From: Bog-756 sp963829235
GTDB taxonomy: Bacteria > Actinomycetota > Acidimicrobiia > Acidimicrobiales > RAAP-2
Assembly (NCBI GenBank): GCA_963829235.1
Contig: CAWHIF010000003.1
Span: 186,001-250,000 of the forward strand
Length of the DNA stretch: 64,000 nucleotides
Direction: 5' to 3'
Shown here piece after piece: positions 52,772 to 62,142 of the stretch. The stretch's first letter is position 1. Every line of letters begins with the position of its first letter. Made by a program: the position numbers and the translations under genes. The notes below the pieces were generated by a model, which made no database searches, was not told where the DNA came from, and was given only the letters and a program-made list of their open reading frames with translations.

Positions 52772-53548
52772 ATGAGCTCCGCTGGGGCCGGGGTGTTCCG
52801 CTCCGGCCAGCTCGACGAATTGTTGTCGTTTTTCGAGGTCAACGGGCATGCGACCCTGCGGGGCGTCTTCAGCGAGACGATGCTGGCCGAGGTCGAGGAC
52901 GAACTCGCCGGAGCGCAACGGCGGCTGGTCGAGGGCAGCCTCGAAAACCGCCACAGGACGGTCATCCTGGACGAGCCCGATGCCACCATCGACGGCCGGC
53001 CGTTCGCCCACTACGTCTGTTTCGCCACCACCGCCTCGCACAAAGCCGACCGGTTGGTCCACCACCCGGCTGTCGTCGACGTCGCGGGCCGCATTCTCGG
53101 CCCGAACGCATGGCTCCTCGATTACGAGCAGTTCGGCGTGGTCTACCAGGATGCCCGACCCGACCCAGGTTCGGGTTATTCCCGGATCGGATGGCATACC
53201 GACCACCAGTCCGGCCCCCACCTGGGCATCTGGCCTGGAGTCGCCTTCACCGTCCACTTCGACCCCACTTCTCCGGCCAACGGCTTCCTCCGCGTCCTTC
53301 CGGGAAGCCACCTCGGCGGAACCGCCGGCATGCCGGCCGGCTTCGAGCGGGTCCCCGGGGAGATCGCCCTGTACCAGGAACGGGGCGACGTCCTGTTCCA
53401 CCACGCCGACCTCTGGCACGGCGCCGCCCGGGGCACAGCCGACGGGCCGGCCGCGGTTCGCCGCCATCTACGTGGCAGTTGGCACGGCGGGGCCAAGCTC
53501 GATCCCGGGCACGGGACCGGCGACTTCGTGAAGAACGCACTCCGCTGA
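52772..53548 (+). CDS. Phytanoyl-CoA dioxygenase (PhyH) family Fe(II)/2-oxoglutarate oxygenase
   Basis: 258 aa. Iron ligands are visible: HxD in IGWHTDHQSGPHLG (His142, Asp144) and the distal His216 in HHADLWHGAARG; a following Arg would hold 2-oxoglutarate. Core strand GFLRVLPGSHLGG is typical. Hydroxylates an unknown substrate; family members act on acyl-CoAs, compatible solutes or natural products. Stands alone, upstream of a haloalkane-dehalogenase-like gene on the same strand. Confidence 0.88.
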   Translation: MSSAGAGVFRSGQLDELLSFFEVNGHATLRGVFSETMLAEVEDELAGAQRRLVEGSLENRHRTVILDEPDATIDGRPFAHYVCFATTASHKADRLVHHPAVVDVAGRILGPNAWLLDYEQFGVVYQDARPDPGSGYSRIGWHTDHQSGPHLGIWPGVAFTVHFDPTSPANGFLRVLPGSHLGGTAGMPAGFERVPGEIALYQERGDVLFHHADLWHGAARGTADGPAAVRRHLRGSWHGGAKLDPGHGTGDFVKNALR

Positions 53549-53782
53549 GCCCTGCCGTCGGCCGGGCCGGGGCATCCGGCCTCCTGGTAGTGTCCAAAAG
53601 CGGCACAACCGATGCCAAATGAGACGGCCCTGCCAGATGAGACGGCCTCTCGATCAGAGACCCCGTCCCGGCCGCACGGTCGGCTCGGACACAGATCGGA
53701 CACAGAGCCCGGTCACCGACAACGTCAGCTCAGGCGACAGAGCCCGGTCGGGACGCAACACGAAGTGGAGGCACTCAGCCGC

Positions 53783-54691
53783 ATGGAGATCCTACGAACC
53801 CCTGACCGCTACTTCGAGGGTCTTGCCGGATTCGACTTCGAGCCCCACTACGCAGAGATCCCCGATCAGGACGGCGGCACGTTGCGGGTGCACTACCTCG
53901 ACGAGGGGCCCGCTGAGGGTCAGGTCGTGCTCCTGCTCCATGGAGAGCCGTCCTGGTGTTATCTGTACCGTCACATGATCCCGGTGCTGGTAGAAGCAGG
54001 CCTCCGGGTGGTTGCCCCCGACCTGGTGGGGTTCGGCCGCTCCGACAAGCCGACGCCGCGGGGCGAATACACCTACGCCCGCCATGTGGAGTGGATGCGC
54101 GCCCTGCTGTTCGATCATCTCGCACTGTCGGGTACCACGCTGGTCTGCCAGGACTGGGGAGGTCTCATCGGGCTCCGCCTGTTCGCCGAGCACCCCGATC
54201 GATTCGACCGGGTGGTGGCCGCCAACACATTTCTGCCCACCGGTGACGGCACGCCGAGCGAAGCGTTCCTCGGATGGCTCAAATTCTCCCAGGAAGTGGA
54301 GACCTTCCCCACCGGGACGATCATCAATCTCGGCTGCGCCACCGAGCTCGCTCCCGAAGTCATCGCAGGCTACGACGCGCCCTTCCCCGACCAGTCGTAC
54401 ACCGAGGGTGCCCGACAGTTCCCCACGCTGGTCCCCATCTCCTCCGACGATCCCGCCTCGGCGGCCAACCGCGAGGCCTGGAAAGTCCTCGAGACGGTCG
54501 ACACCCCATTCCTCACCGCCTTCAGCGACGGCGATCCGATCACCGCCGGAGGAGACCGCGCCCTCCAGGCCCGGATACCCGGGGCCAAGGGACGCGACCA
54601 CGTGACCATCGTCGGCGGAGGCCACTTCCTCCAAGAGGACAAGGGCCCGGAACTGGCCCGGGTGGTGGTCGAATTCATCGAAGCCAGCTGA
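53783..54691 (+). CDS. Haloalkane dehalogenase-like alpha/beta hydrolase (HLD-I/DhlA type)
   Basis: 302 aa. HGEPSWCYLYRHMIPV (oxyanion region, Glu56), nucleophile elbow LVCQDWGGLIGLRL with Asp124 followed by halide-binding Trp125, acid in TAFSDGDPITAGG (Asp249 or Asp251), catalytic His281 in GGGHFLQED. This set distinguishes haloalkane dehalogenases from epoxide hydrolases and esterases, and numbering even parallels DhlA. ATG 53783 gives MEILRTPDRYFEGL, the family start; the longer upstream frame is low complexity. Activity on halogenated compounds is inferred. Confidence 0.85.
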   Translation: MEILRTPDRYFEGLAGFDFEPHYAEIPDQDGGTLRVHYLDEGPAEGQVVLLLHGEPSWCYLYRHMIPVLVEAGLRVVAPDLVGFGRSDKPTPRGEYTYARHVEWMRALLFDHLALSGTTLVCQDWGGLIGLRLFAEHPDRFDRVVAANTFLPTGDGTPSEAFLGWLKFSQEVETFPTGTIINLGCATELAPEVIAGYDAPFPDQSYTEGARQFPTLVPISSDDPASAANREAWKVLETVDTPFLTAFSDGDPITAGGDRALQARIPGAKGRDHVTIVGGGHFLQEDKGPELARVVVEFIEAS

Positions 54692-54839
54692 GACGAGGTC
54701 GCCGGTTCGACACGTTCGGCACCGACCGGCGCCGGTGGGCGTGCCCGAAGGCGACCGCGCCGAGCTGGGAAGTGCGGCATGGGGCGGTAGGGGCCCGCTC
54801 CACCTTGGTCGACGCGGACAAGTGAGCGATACTGCTCCA

Positions 54840-55310
54840 ATGACCGATCGCAACGTGATTGGGGGCGAACTCGAGCCCTGTGGCACCGATCCGATGACCG
54901 GTTTCTACCGGGACGGGTGCTGCTCGACGGGCCCGGAAGACCTCGGCAGCCACACGATCTGTGCCGTGGTCACCGCCGAATTCCTCGAGCACCAGCGCAG
55001 CATCGGCAACGACCTGTCGACCCCGATCGAGCAGTACCGGTTTCCCGGCCTCGTGCCCGGCGACCGTTGGTGTGTGACTGCGGCCAACTGGTTGCGGGCC
55101 CACCTCGACGGCGCTGCGGCCTACGTCGTGCTGGCCTCCACCCACGAGGCGGCGCTGGAGACCGTCCCCCTCGAGGCGCTCAAGGAGCACGCGGTGGATG
55201 TGCCCGCCGGTCCCGAGGGGCTCGACGGTCCCGAGGCTCGACGGGCTCGACGGGCTCGACGGGCTCGACGGCTGAGGGTCAACCGGAGCGCTTGCGGAGC
55301 GCCCGTTTGA
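54840..55310 (+). CDS. DUF2237 family protein
   Basis: 156 aa. MTDRNVIGGELEPCGTDPMT, GFYRDGCCSTGPEDLGSHT and GDRWCVTAANWLRAHLDG are diagnostic of DUF2237 (about 120 aa); Cys residues are conserved, function unknown. The C-terminal 35 residues are an added tail built on the 9-bp repeat at 55236. Overlaps the 3' end of the convergent ParA-like gene by 32 bp. Confidence 0.88.
   Translation: MTDRNVIGGELEPCGTDPMTGFYRDGCCSTGPEDLGSHTICAVVTAEFLEHQRSIGNDLSTPIEQYRFPGLVPGDRWCVTAANWLRAHLDGAAAYVVLASTHEAALETVPLEALKEHAVDVPAGPEGLDGPEARRARRARRARRLRVNRSACGAPV
55236..55271. repeat. 9-bp tandem repeat, four copies
   Basis: GCTCGACGG x4, encoding Ala-Arg-Arg repeats at the C-terminus of the DUF2237 protein. Confidence 0.95.
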
Positions 55311-55876
55311 GCGCCTTCTTGAGCACTGCGTCATAGGCCTCGAGGCCGTCCCGGTACAGCCTGCCCTCGGGACCGGCAGCAATCCCCACCCGTTCGGGGA
55401 CGATCCCCCAGATAGGAACCTTCGAATCGGTCCACCACGCCACCGCTTCGGCCAGATCATTGGTGCCCAGCCTGGCGGCACAGATCACCACACCGCGGGG
55501 GATCCGGTCACCGATCATGTCGAGGGTGGCCACCACTCGCGAGTACTCGACCCCACCGGCCCGGGTCGGGATCACCACGGCGTCGGCCCGGTCGAGCGCT
55601 GCCCGGACGATCCGCTCGTCACCGGGCGGCGTGTCGACCACGGACAGTCCCTTGCCGCCGGCCAGCGCACGGGCAACCGTCCGCTCCGACGGTGCCTCCA
55701 CCAGATCGACCCCTTCGATCGGACTCTCCTCGAGCCATTCTGCCGATGAGGCCTGGCGGTCGGCAGTCGATCAACAAGACCGGCGACCAACCCCGGTCGA
55801 CGGCGGCAGAGGCCAAGTACACGGCCGTGGTGGTCTTGCCCACCCCACCCTTCACGTTGCTGACCACGATGTTCAT
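55279..55876 (-). pseudogene. ParA/MinD-like ATPase, one frameshift
   Basis: ATG 55876 opens MNIVVSNVKGGVGKTTTAVY with the deviant Walker A KGGVGKTT; after LLIDC an extra C near 55770 breaks the frame, which resumes DRQASSAEWLEESPIEGVDL, then VVDTPPGDERIVRAALDRAD. ~198 aa if repaired. A lone ParA-like protein with no ParB nearby; may position a small complex rather than a chromosome. Confidence 0.8.
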
Positions 55877-56081
55877 CGGATCCCCTCGGAGCCGGCGTGC
55901 GCCCCGCACCTTCGGATTGTTGCCACCTTCGTGACCATAGTCGAAGTCGTTCCGATCCTGACCAGGGGAAACGGTGGGAATCAGACCGGCGCGGGCCGGA
56001 CCCGACGATGCGGTCCCGAGCGATACCCGGTTCCAATCCGCCTTTGACACCCGGACACGGCGACGGCGAGCATCGGATGCC

Positions 56082-56948
56082 GTGAGCGACCGCTTCTCGA
56101 CCGTCACCACCGTCACTCCCGCAGGCCCGGGGCGATACGAGGGATCCATCCACGAGTCGTGGGACCTCCGACCGCTGCCACAAGGCGGGATCGTCACCGC
56201 CATCGCCCTCCGGGCGATGGCGGACCTCCTGGACGACACGGCCCAGAAGCTCCGCTCCCTACACACCACCTTCGTCGCCCAGGTGGCCCACGGCCCGGTG
56301 TCGGTCGAAGTCGAACTGCTCAGGCGGGGGCGCTCGATGTCCCACCTCCGTTCGGAGGTGACCAACCCCGGCGCCGCCCGCGGCCACGTCACGACGGGAA
56401 TCTTCGGTTCGACCAGGCCCGGCTTCACGTTCACCGATCTCGATCCGCCGGCCGGGATCCCGCCTCCGGCGGAGTGCCGCTCCTACCGCGATCCCCCGCC
56501 GCCGGGAGTGGTCCCGTTCGAACCCACCCCGTTCTGGACGCAGCACGTCGAGGGACGGCCGGCGCTCGGTCACCCGTTCTGGGAGGAGTACATCCCGGAC
56601 CGGGCGGAGACGGCCACGTGGTACCGATTCGACCATCCCCCGTTTCTCGATGACGGCACTCTCGATCCTCTGGCCCTCGTGGTGCTGGCCGACACCATGC
56701 CCGGAGCGGTCGCCGAAAAGGTCGGCCGCAGGGACCGGGGCTGGTTCGCCCCGAGCGCCGACCTCACCGTCCACCTCCTCGACCACTGTCGCTCTCCGTG
56801 GGTGCTGGCCCACAACCGGGCCCGGTTCGCCGGCGACGGCTACGCCTCGGCCGACATGGCCCTGTGGGACTGCGGGGTGGACGGTGCCGGAAGGCCCCGG
56901 CTGGTGGCATACGCGACCCAGGTGTTCCTGTTCTCGTTCGCCACCTGA
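56082..56948 (+). CDS. Acyl-CoA thioesterase-like protein (TesB/thioesterase superfamily)
   Basis: 288 aa from GTG 56082. Two hot-dog domains: SIHESWDLRPLPQGGIVTAI with RSLHTTFVAQVAHGPVSVEV, and later DPLALVVLADTMPGAVAEKV with SADLTVHLLDHCRSPWVLAH. Fits the PF13622-type thioesterase family common in Actinomycetota. Starts the acyl-CoA gene group on this strand. Confidence 0.85.
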   Translation: MSDRFSTVTTVTPAGPGRYEGSIHESWDLRPLPQGGIVTAIALRAMADLLDDTAQKLRSLHTTFVAQVAHGPVSVEVELLRRGRSMSHLRSEVTNPGAARGHVTTGIFGSTRPGFTFTDLDPPAGIPPPAECRSYRDPPPPGVVPFEPTPFWTQHVEGRPALGHPFWEEYIPDRAETATWYRFDHPPFLDDGTLDPLALVVLADTMPGAVAEKVGRRDRGWFAPSADLTVHLLDHCRSPWVLAHNRARFAGDGYASADMALWDCGVDGAGRPRLVAYATQVFLFSFAT

Positions 56949-57023
56949 CGGGCCGCTGCCGGCGGGTCGGCGCTGCTGCCGTCATTAGACTCCTCCGATG
57001 CCGAGCACCGACGAGGAGATGAC

Positions 57024-57419
57024 GTGCCCGTAACCGGACTGGCCAATCTGGCGGTGAAAGTGAACGATCTCGACGCCGCCTGCCAATTCTACGAAGCGGC
57101 CGGCGCCGAGGTGCGAGACCGGATGCACTGGCACAACGGTGAACGTGCCGACGTCTTCCTCGGACCGGTGATGATCACGCTGTTCACCCAAGCCATCTAC
57201 GAGGACGACGTGGACCTCCCTGACGAGGGCTTCCTCCATCCCGCCCTGTTCACCGACGATCTCGATGCCCAACTCGAGGGCCACAACGTGGTGTGGGGTC
57301 CCGAGGTCGTCGAGGGCACCTTCGGGAAGAGGCGCATCGCCTTCGTCAGCGCTCCCGGCGGGATCAGGCTCGAATTCATGGAGCAGATCGAGCCACCGGT
57401 CCCTTCGGCACCCAACTAG
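57024..57419 (+). CDS. VOC-family (glyoxalase-fold) protein
   Basis: 131 aa from GTG 57024. LANLAVKVNDLDAACQFYEA and APGGIRLEFMEQIEPP give a single VOC unit with possible metal ligands (His/Glu). Substrate unknown; lies between the thioesterase and the OB-fold/thiolase pair. Confidence 0.82.
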   Translation: MPVTGLANLAVKVNDLDAACQFYEAAGAEVRDRMHWHNGERADVFLGPVMITLFTQAIYEDDVDLPDEGFLHPALFTDDLDAQLEGHNVVWGPEVVEGTFGKRRIAFVSAPGGIRLEFMEQIEPPVPSAPN

Positions 57420-57487
57420 CCGTCGATTTCACACTGCCACTACGGTGTCGGAAGAACGTTCGACGCACGGATGACGGAAGAAGGACG

Positions 57488-57886
57488 ATGGACAAGCAGA
57501 TCCCACTGGTCGACTATCTGGTGCTCGGTGATGCCCCGCACCTGGTAGCCAATGAGTGCACTACATGTGGCGCCCGCTTCTTCGATCGGCGGAATGCCTG
57601 CGCCAGCTGCGGGAAGACCGAATTCAAGAAGGTCGACATCTCCACCAAAGGCGAGGTGAAGGCCTTCACCATCGTGGCCTTCGCCGCTCCCGGTGTTCCG
57701 GTTCCCTACGTGGCCGCGCTGTTGGACTGCGGCGGGACCAGTGTGCGGGCAAACCTGATCAACGTGGAGCCCGATCCCGAGCATGTCACGCTGGGCATGA
57801 AGGTCCAGCTGGCCACCCAGGTGATCGGCACGGACGACAACGGCACTGAAGCGATCGGGTTCGGGTTCGAACCCATAGGAGGTTGA
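57488..57886 (+). CDS. Zn-ribbon/OB-fold protein (DUF35) partner of a thiolase
   Basis: 132 aa. N-terminal zinc ribbon with CTTC and CASC pairs, then an OB fold (VKAFTIVAFAAPGVPVPYVA). These DUF35 proteins form complexes with the adjacent thiolase-like enzymes and channel acyl-CoA. Starts 68 bp after the VOC gene; its stop lies 5 bp before the thiolase ATG. Confidence 0.9.
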   Translation: MDKQIPLVDYLVLGDAPHLVANECTTCGARFFDRRNACASCGKTEFKKVDISTKGEVKAFTIVAFAAPGVPVPYVAALLDCGGTSVRANLINVEPDPEHVTLGMKVQLATQVIGTDDNGTEAIGFGFEPIGG

Positions 57887-57891
57887 GCACC

Positions 57892-59097
57892 ATGGCATCC
57901 GACGATCTTTGGATCCTGGGTATCCACATGACCAAGTTCGGCAAGCACCCTGAGATGGACCTGGTGGACCTGGCTTCCGAGGCCGTGCTCGGCGCCCTGG
58001 CCGACGGCGGCGTCGAGATGAAGGACATGGGTGTGATCGGCGCCGGCAATCTGATGGCGGCCAATGCCGGCATCGGCCAGCAGCTGCAGAAGCAGCTGGG
58101 CCAGACGGGTATCCCGGTCTTCAACGTGGCCAACGCCTGCGCCACGGGCGCGACCGCGCTGCGGGTGGCCTGTCTGGCCGTCAAGGCGGGTGAGGCCGAC
58201 ATGGGTCTGGCCTTCGGGGTGGAGAAGCTGTCGGGTGCAGGGCTGCTCTCGGGCGGCAGCCGCAAAGACGACTCCGGCACCTTCCAGCCCTCGGGCCGCT
58301 ACGGCGGGGTGGCCCCGGTCGACGGACGAATCGGCACCGAGACCATGCCCGGCGTCTTCGCCCAGATCGGGATGGAGTACGGCCATCGCTACGGCGGCAC
58401 CAGCTTCGAGCTCTTCGCCAAGATCAGCGAAAAGAACCACTCCCATTCGACGCTCAACCCGCTGGCGGCCTACTCCAAGAAGATGACCCTGGAGGAGATC
58501 ATGGGCGACGTCATGATCGCCTACCCCAACACGCGCCCGATGTGCTCGGCCAACTGCGACGGAGCGGCCGCGGCCGTGGTGGTCAGCGGGGCGAAGCTCA
58601 AGACGCTCTCGCTGGAGCAGCAGCGACGGGCGGTGAAGATATCGGCGTCCATCCTGACCACGGATCCGTGGGAGGAGTCGTGTCAGATCCTCCCCGATGT
58701 GAACACCCTGACCCGGAACGCCGCCCAACAGGCATACGAGCAGGCCGGCGTGGGGCCGTCCGACCTCAACCTGGTCGAGCTGCACGACTGTTTCGCCACC
58801 GCCGAACTCGTCCACTACGACAACCTGATGTTGTGCGATGTCGGAGGGGCCGTCGACTTCTTCAACTCCGGCGCCACCTGGCGGGACGGATCGACGCCTG
58901 TCAACGTCTCCGGCGGCCTCGAATCGAAGGGACATCCGATCGCCGCCACCGGGATCGCCAACGTGTGGGAGGTGGCTACCCATCTGCGCGGCGAAGCGGG
59001 TGACCGTCAGATCGCCGGAGCGAAGGTCGGACTGACCCATGTCATCGGCCTCGGTTCCGCCTGTGGCGTGCACATCCTGGAGAAGGCCGCCGCCTGA
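57892..59097 (+). CDS. Thiolase-like acetyl-CoA acetyltransferase / lipid-transfer protein
   Basis: 401 aa. Nucleophile Cys83 in VFNVANACATGATALRVAC, GGLESKGHPIAATGIAN with the catalytic His, and GLGSACGVHILEK near the end. This SCP2-thiolase-like subtype pairs with DUF35 proteins in steroid or fatty acid breakdown and in other acyl chemistries. TTG 57883 is an alternative start overlapping the previous stop; ATG 57892 is preferred. Confidence 0.9.
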   Translation: MASDDLWILGIHMTKFGKHPEMDLVDLASEAVLGALADGGVEMKDMGVIGAGNLMAANAGIGQQLQKQLGQTGIPVFNVANACATGATALRVACLAVKAGEADMGLAFGVEKLSGAGLLSGGSRKDDSGTFQPSGRYGGVAPVDGRIGTETMPGVFAQIGMEYGHRYGGTSFELFAKISEKNHSHSTLNPLAAYSKKMTLEEIMGDVMIAYPNTRPMCSANCDGAAAAVVVSGAKLKTLSLEQQRRAVKISASILTTDPWEESCQILPDVNTLTRNAAQQAYEQAGVGPSDLNLVELHDCFATAELVHYDNLMLCDVGGAVDFFNSGATWRDGSTPVNVSGGLESKGHPIAATGIANVWEVATHLRGEAGDRQIAGAKVGLTHVIGLGSACGVHILEKAAA

Positions 59098-59142
59098 CGC
59101 GGCGCTCCGCCTGACGCGGCGCTCCGCCTGACGCGGCGCTCC
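59092..59142. repeat. 17-bp tandem repeat at the thiolase stop
   Basis: GCCTGACGCGGCGCTCC three times in a row; the first copy contains the thiolase TGA stop. Confidence 0.95.
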
Positions 59143-59164
59143 GCCGTCCGGAGCGAGTGCCCGC

Positions 59165-61919
59165 TCAGCTGGTGACGTGGACGTCGACCACCACGGGCGG
59201 GAGGACCGTTCCCCCACTCGTCTCCAGGCGGATATCGAGGAGGTAGGACCCCGGAGCAGTGGCGCCGACCGTCAGGTCCTGGGTTCGCGGCGCGGACGGG
59301 TTGCAGCGCGAGTGGCTGACCGGAGTTCCCGGTGGAGGCCGCGATCGTGAGGCTGCCACTGGAGGGCGACACCGTCACTCCGCCCGGACTGCCGGCGGCG
59401 CTCCACTGAACGGCCACACCGCCCGGAGCCGAGGGCTGGATCCCGAGCGCGAGCGTCTTGGTCTGACCTGCGTGGATCGAGAACCCCCCGCTCGGGATCG
59501 AGAACCCGACGGCCGGCAGCCGGCCTGAAGGGAACGAGGGCGGGCTCAGTGCCGGATCCGAGCCCCACCCGGGATCGGGGGCCGACGAGAGGCCGAAGGT
59601 CAGGGTGCCACCGGTCTCGAGGATCGACGATGGGAGCCAGGGCTGGTCCCAGTTGGTCGACGAGGCCGACGACGAGGAGGTTCCGGACCCACAGGTGGGT
59701 GTCGCCCGGGGTAGGTCGGCTCCGGTGACGTTCAAGGCGTGTATGTACGGAGCCGAGGCCGAGGCCGACGGCGCATGGATGACGATCTTCTTGCTGGTGT
59801 TGTGCAGGGTGATCGAGATGTCAGGGAACAGTGGGCTGCCGAGGGCCAGATCGGCCGAGCCCGGGGTGACCGGGTACATGCCGATCGCCGCCCAGACATA
59901 CCACGACGAAATGGCGCCCAGGTCGTCGTTGCCCGGCTCGTTGACGGGGGTATCGGAGTAAAGGTCGTCGGCGATCTTCCGGACGACGGCCTGGGTCCGA
60001 GACGGTGCGCCGAAGTAGTCGTACTCCCACGGTGTCCACAGGCTCGGTTCGTTGCCGGCCCAGTCGAAGGGGCGGTCCCGGCCGGCATTCAGCACCGTGA
60101 AGAAGTCGTCGAGCTTCTTCGTGGCCTGGGCGTTGCCACCCATGAGACTGGAGAGCGCCGACAGGTCCTGAGGGACGGCCCATGTGTACTGGATGGCATT
60201 GCCCTCCTCGAATCCGAGCTCCCCACCAGGCTCGAGGAGCGAGGTCTGAAACGCGGGCCCGGCCGGGAAGGTCCCGTTCGCATTGCGTGCCTGCACGTAG
60301 CCCGTCGCCGGGTTGAACAGGTACTGCCAGTTGTGGGCCCGCTGCATCATGCTCTCGTACAGGGATTGATCTCCCTGGGCCAGGGCGAGCTGGGCGATCG
60401 AGAAGTCGTCGATGGCGTACTCGAGGGTCACCGAACCTCCGATCGAGTAGTTGCTCGACGTGAGATCGAGTGAAGCGGCGTTCACGTAATGCTGGGCCAG
60501 GTACTGGTCGAGATACTGCCGCTCGATCTCGAACCCGTGATCCGTCTCGTCCTGGGTCGCCCCCTTGACCATGGCCGCCAACGCCGCCGACACGTCGAAG
60601 TCACGGATGCCGAAGGCGTAGGCGGCGGCGATGATCGGGTCCGCCGAATCGCCGTTCATCTGCCCGGAGTCGCCGCCGACGATCGCCCACTTGGGCAGCC
60701 AGCCCCCCTGTTCGGCGTCGTTGACCAGCGACTGCACCATGTCGCCGGCCTGGTACGGAGCCAGCAGCGACACCAGCTCGATCTCCGAGCGGTAGATGTC
60801 CCATTCGGAGAAGTTGGCGTACTGGGTCCTGGTGGTCGATTGATGGACCTTCCCGTCGGCTCCGTCGTACTGACCGTTGACATCGCTGACCACATTGGGA
60901 AAGAGGAGTGAGTGGTAGAGCGCGGTGTAGAACGTCCGCATCTGCGCGGTCGAGCCGCCGCCGATGCGAATACCGCGCAGGATGCCGTTCCACTCTGCCG
61001 TTGCCAGCGACTCCACCCGGTCGAGCGACCAACCCTGGTCCTCCGCAGTCAGATTGGCGGCGGCGTTGGCGATGCTGACGAAGGAGATCCCCACCTTCAT
61101 GAGGACGACCTGGTTGCTCTCGGCGTCGAAGGTGACGAAGGCGCCACATGCGGCCCCCTGGCAGGACGTGCTGCCGGCAGAGACGGTGGAGCCGTTCCAG
61201 CTCCCCGCCGAAGCGAACGGTCGGTTGAACGTCGCATCGAAGTAGAGCGTGTAGTTGGTTCCGGTCCCGCAGAACTGACCGCTGGTCACCTGACCGGCGA
61301 TCCCGTCCTGCCCGACCAGGTGAACGCTCGATTCGCTCACCGGGTTGGCACTACCGGCCACCTTGAAGAGCACGTTCGCCTCACGGGTGCGCGGGAAGGT
61401 GAACTGGGAGATGCCCGTCCTGGTGGTGACGGCCAGGTCCGTTCTCACCGGCGACGGGCCCAGGGTCACGGCGTATCGTCCGGGCGCGCTCTGCTCGCTG
61501 GAGTGCGAGAACGAGGCGGTGTCGCGCTCGGGGGCGGAACCGATGGCTCCCACCGTCGGGAGGATGGGAACGTCCCCGTAGGCCGCACAGCCGGTGCCAC
61601 TCAGATGCGTCAGGCTGAAACCGGAGATGTGGGAGTCCGAATAGGAGTACCCACCGCCCGCTCCGGCACGGTTGGGTGTGGTGTCCGGGCTCCACTGGAT
61701 CATCCCGAAGGGCAGGTCCGCACCGGGGAATTCGCCGATTGCGCCGGGGCTGGTTGACCCCACTCCGGTGCCGTCGATCGGATCGACCAGGCTTGCCGGA
61801 TCACTCACCAGAGCTGTCGTCCGAGGGGATGTCGACGTGGTGGCAGAGCTCCCGCACCCGCTCAGGGTCAGGCACACGAGGCCCACCGCCAGAACGGCTC
61901 CGAGCGCCTTCCGTCTCAT
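59165..61919 (-). pseudogene. GH92-family alpha-mannosidase lipoprotein, one late frameshift
   Basis: Starts MRRKALGAVLAVGLVCLTLS with lipobox LTLSGC. GH92 hallmarks: DPIDGTGVGSTSPGAIGEFP, ADLPFGMIQWSPDTTPNRAG, HLSGTGCAAYGDVPILPT, NFSEWDIYRSEIELVSLLAP, then NEPGNDDLGAISSWYVWAAI and PGSADLALGSPLFPDI. Predicted exo-alpha-mannosidase acting on mannans or glycoproteins outside the cell. ~820 aa of GH92 is in one frame; near 59290 a shift leads to a C-terminal sandwich ending VLPPVVVDVHVTS, so the catalytic part could still be produced. Confidence 0.88.
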
Positions 61920-62142
61920 CGGGGCACACCCACGGGCATGACGGTAGTGGAGCCGGGGACCGCGGTGCCGGGATCCGGCCGGTCGCAGGGCCGCCCTGGT
62001 GATCCTGGTCGTGACAGCCAGGGGTGAGCCGCCGGACCGGACGGGCAACGCGGGTGTCCTCGGATTCCCGTTGAACAGGCGGGTCCCTCCGGGCGTATTC
62101 ACTGCTATCGGGGGGTCTACGAGCCAACGGAGATATGAGCCA

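Noticed and set aside
57864..57882. GGGTTCGAACCC sequence near the end of the DUF35 gene
   Set aside because: Coding sequence (FGFEPIGG); no cloverleaf can be drawn.
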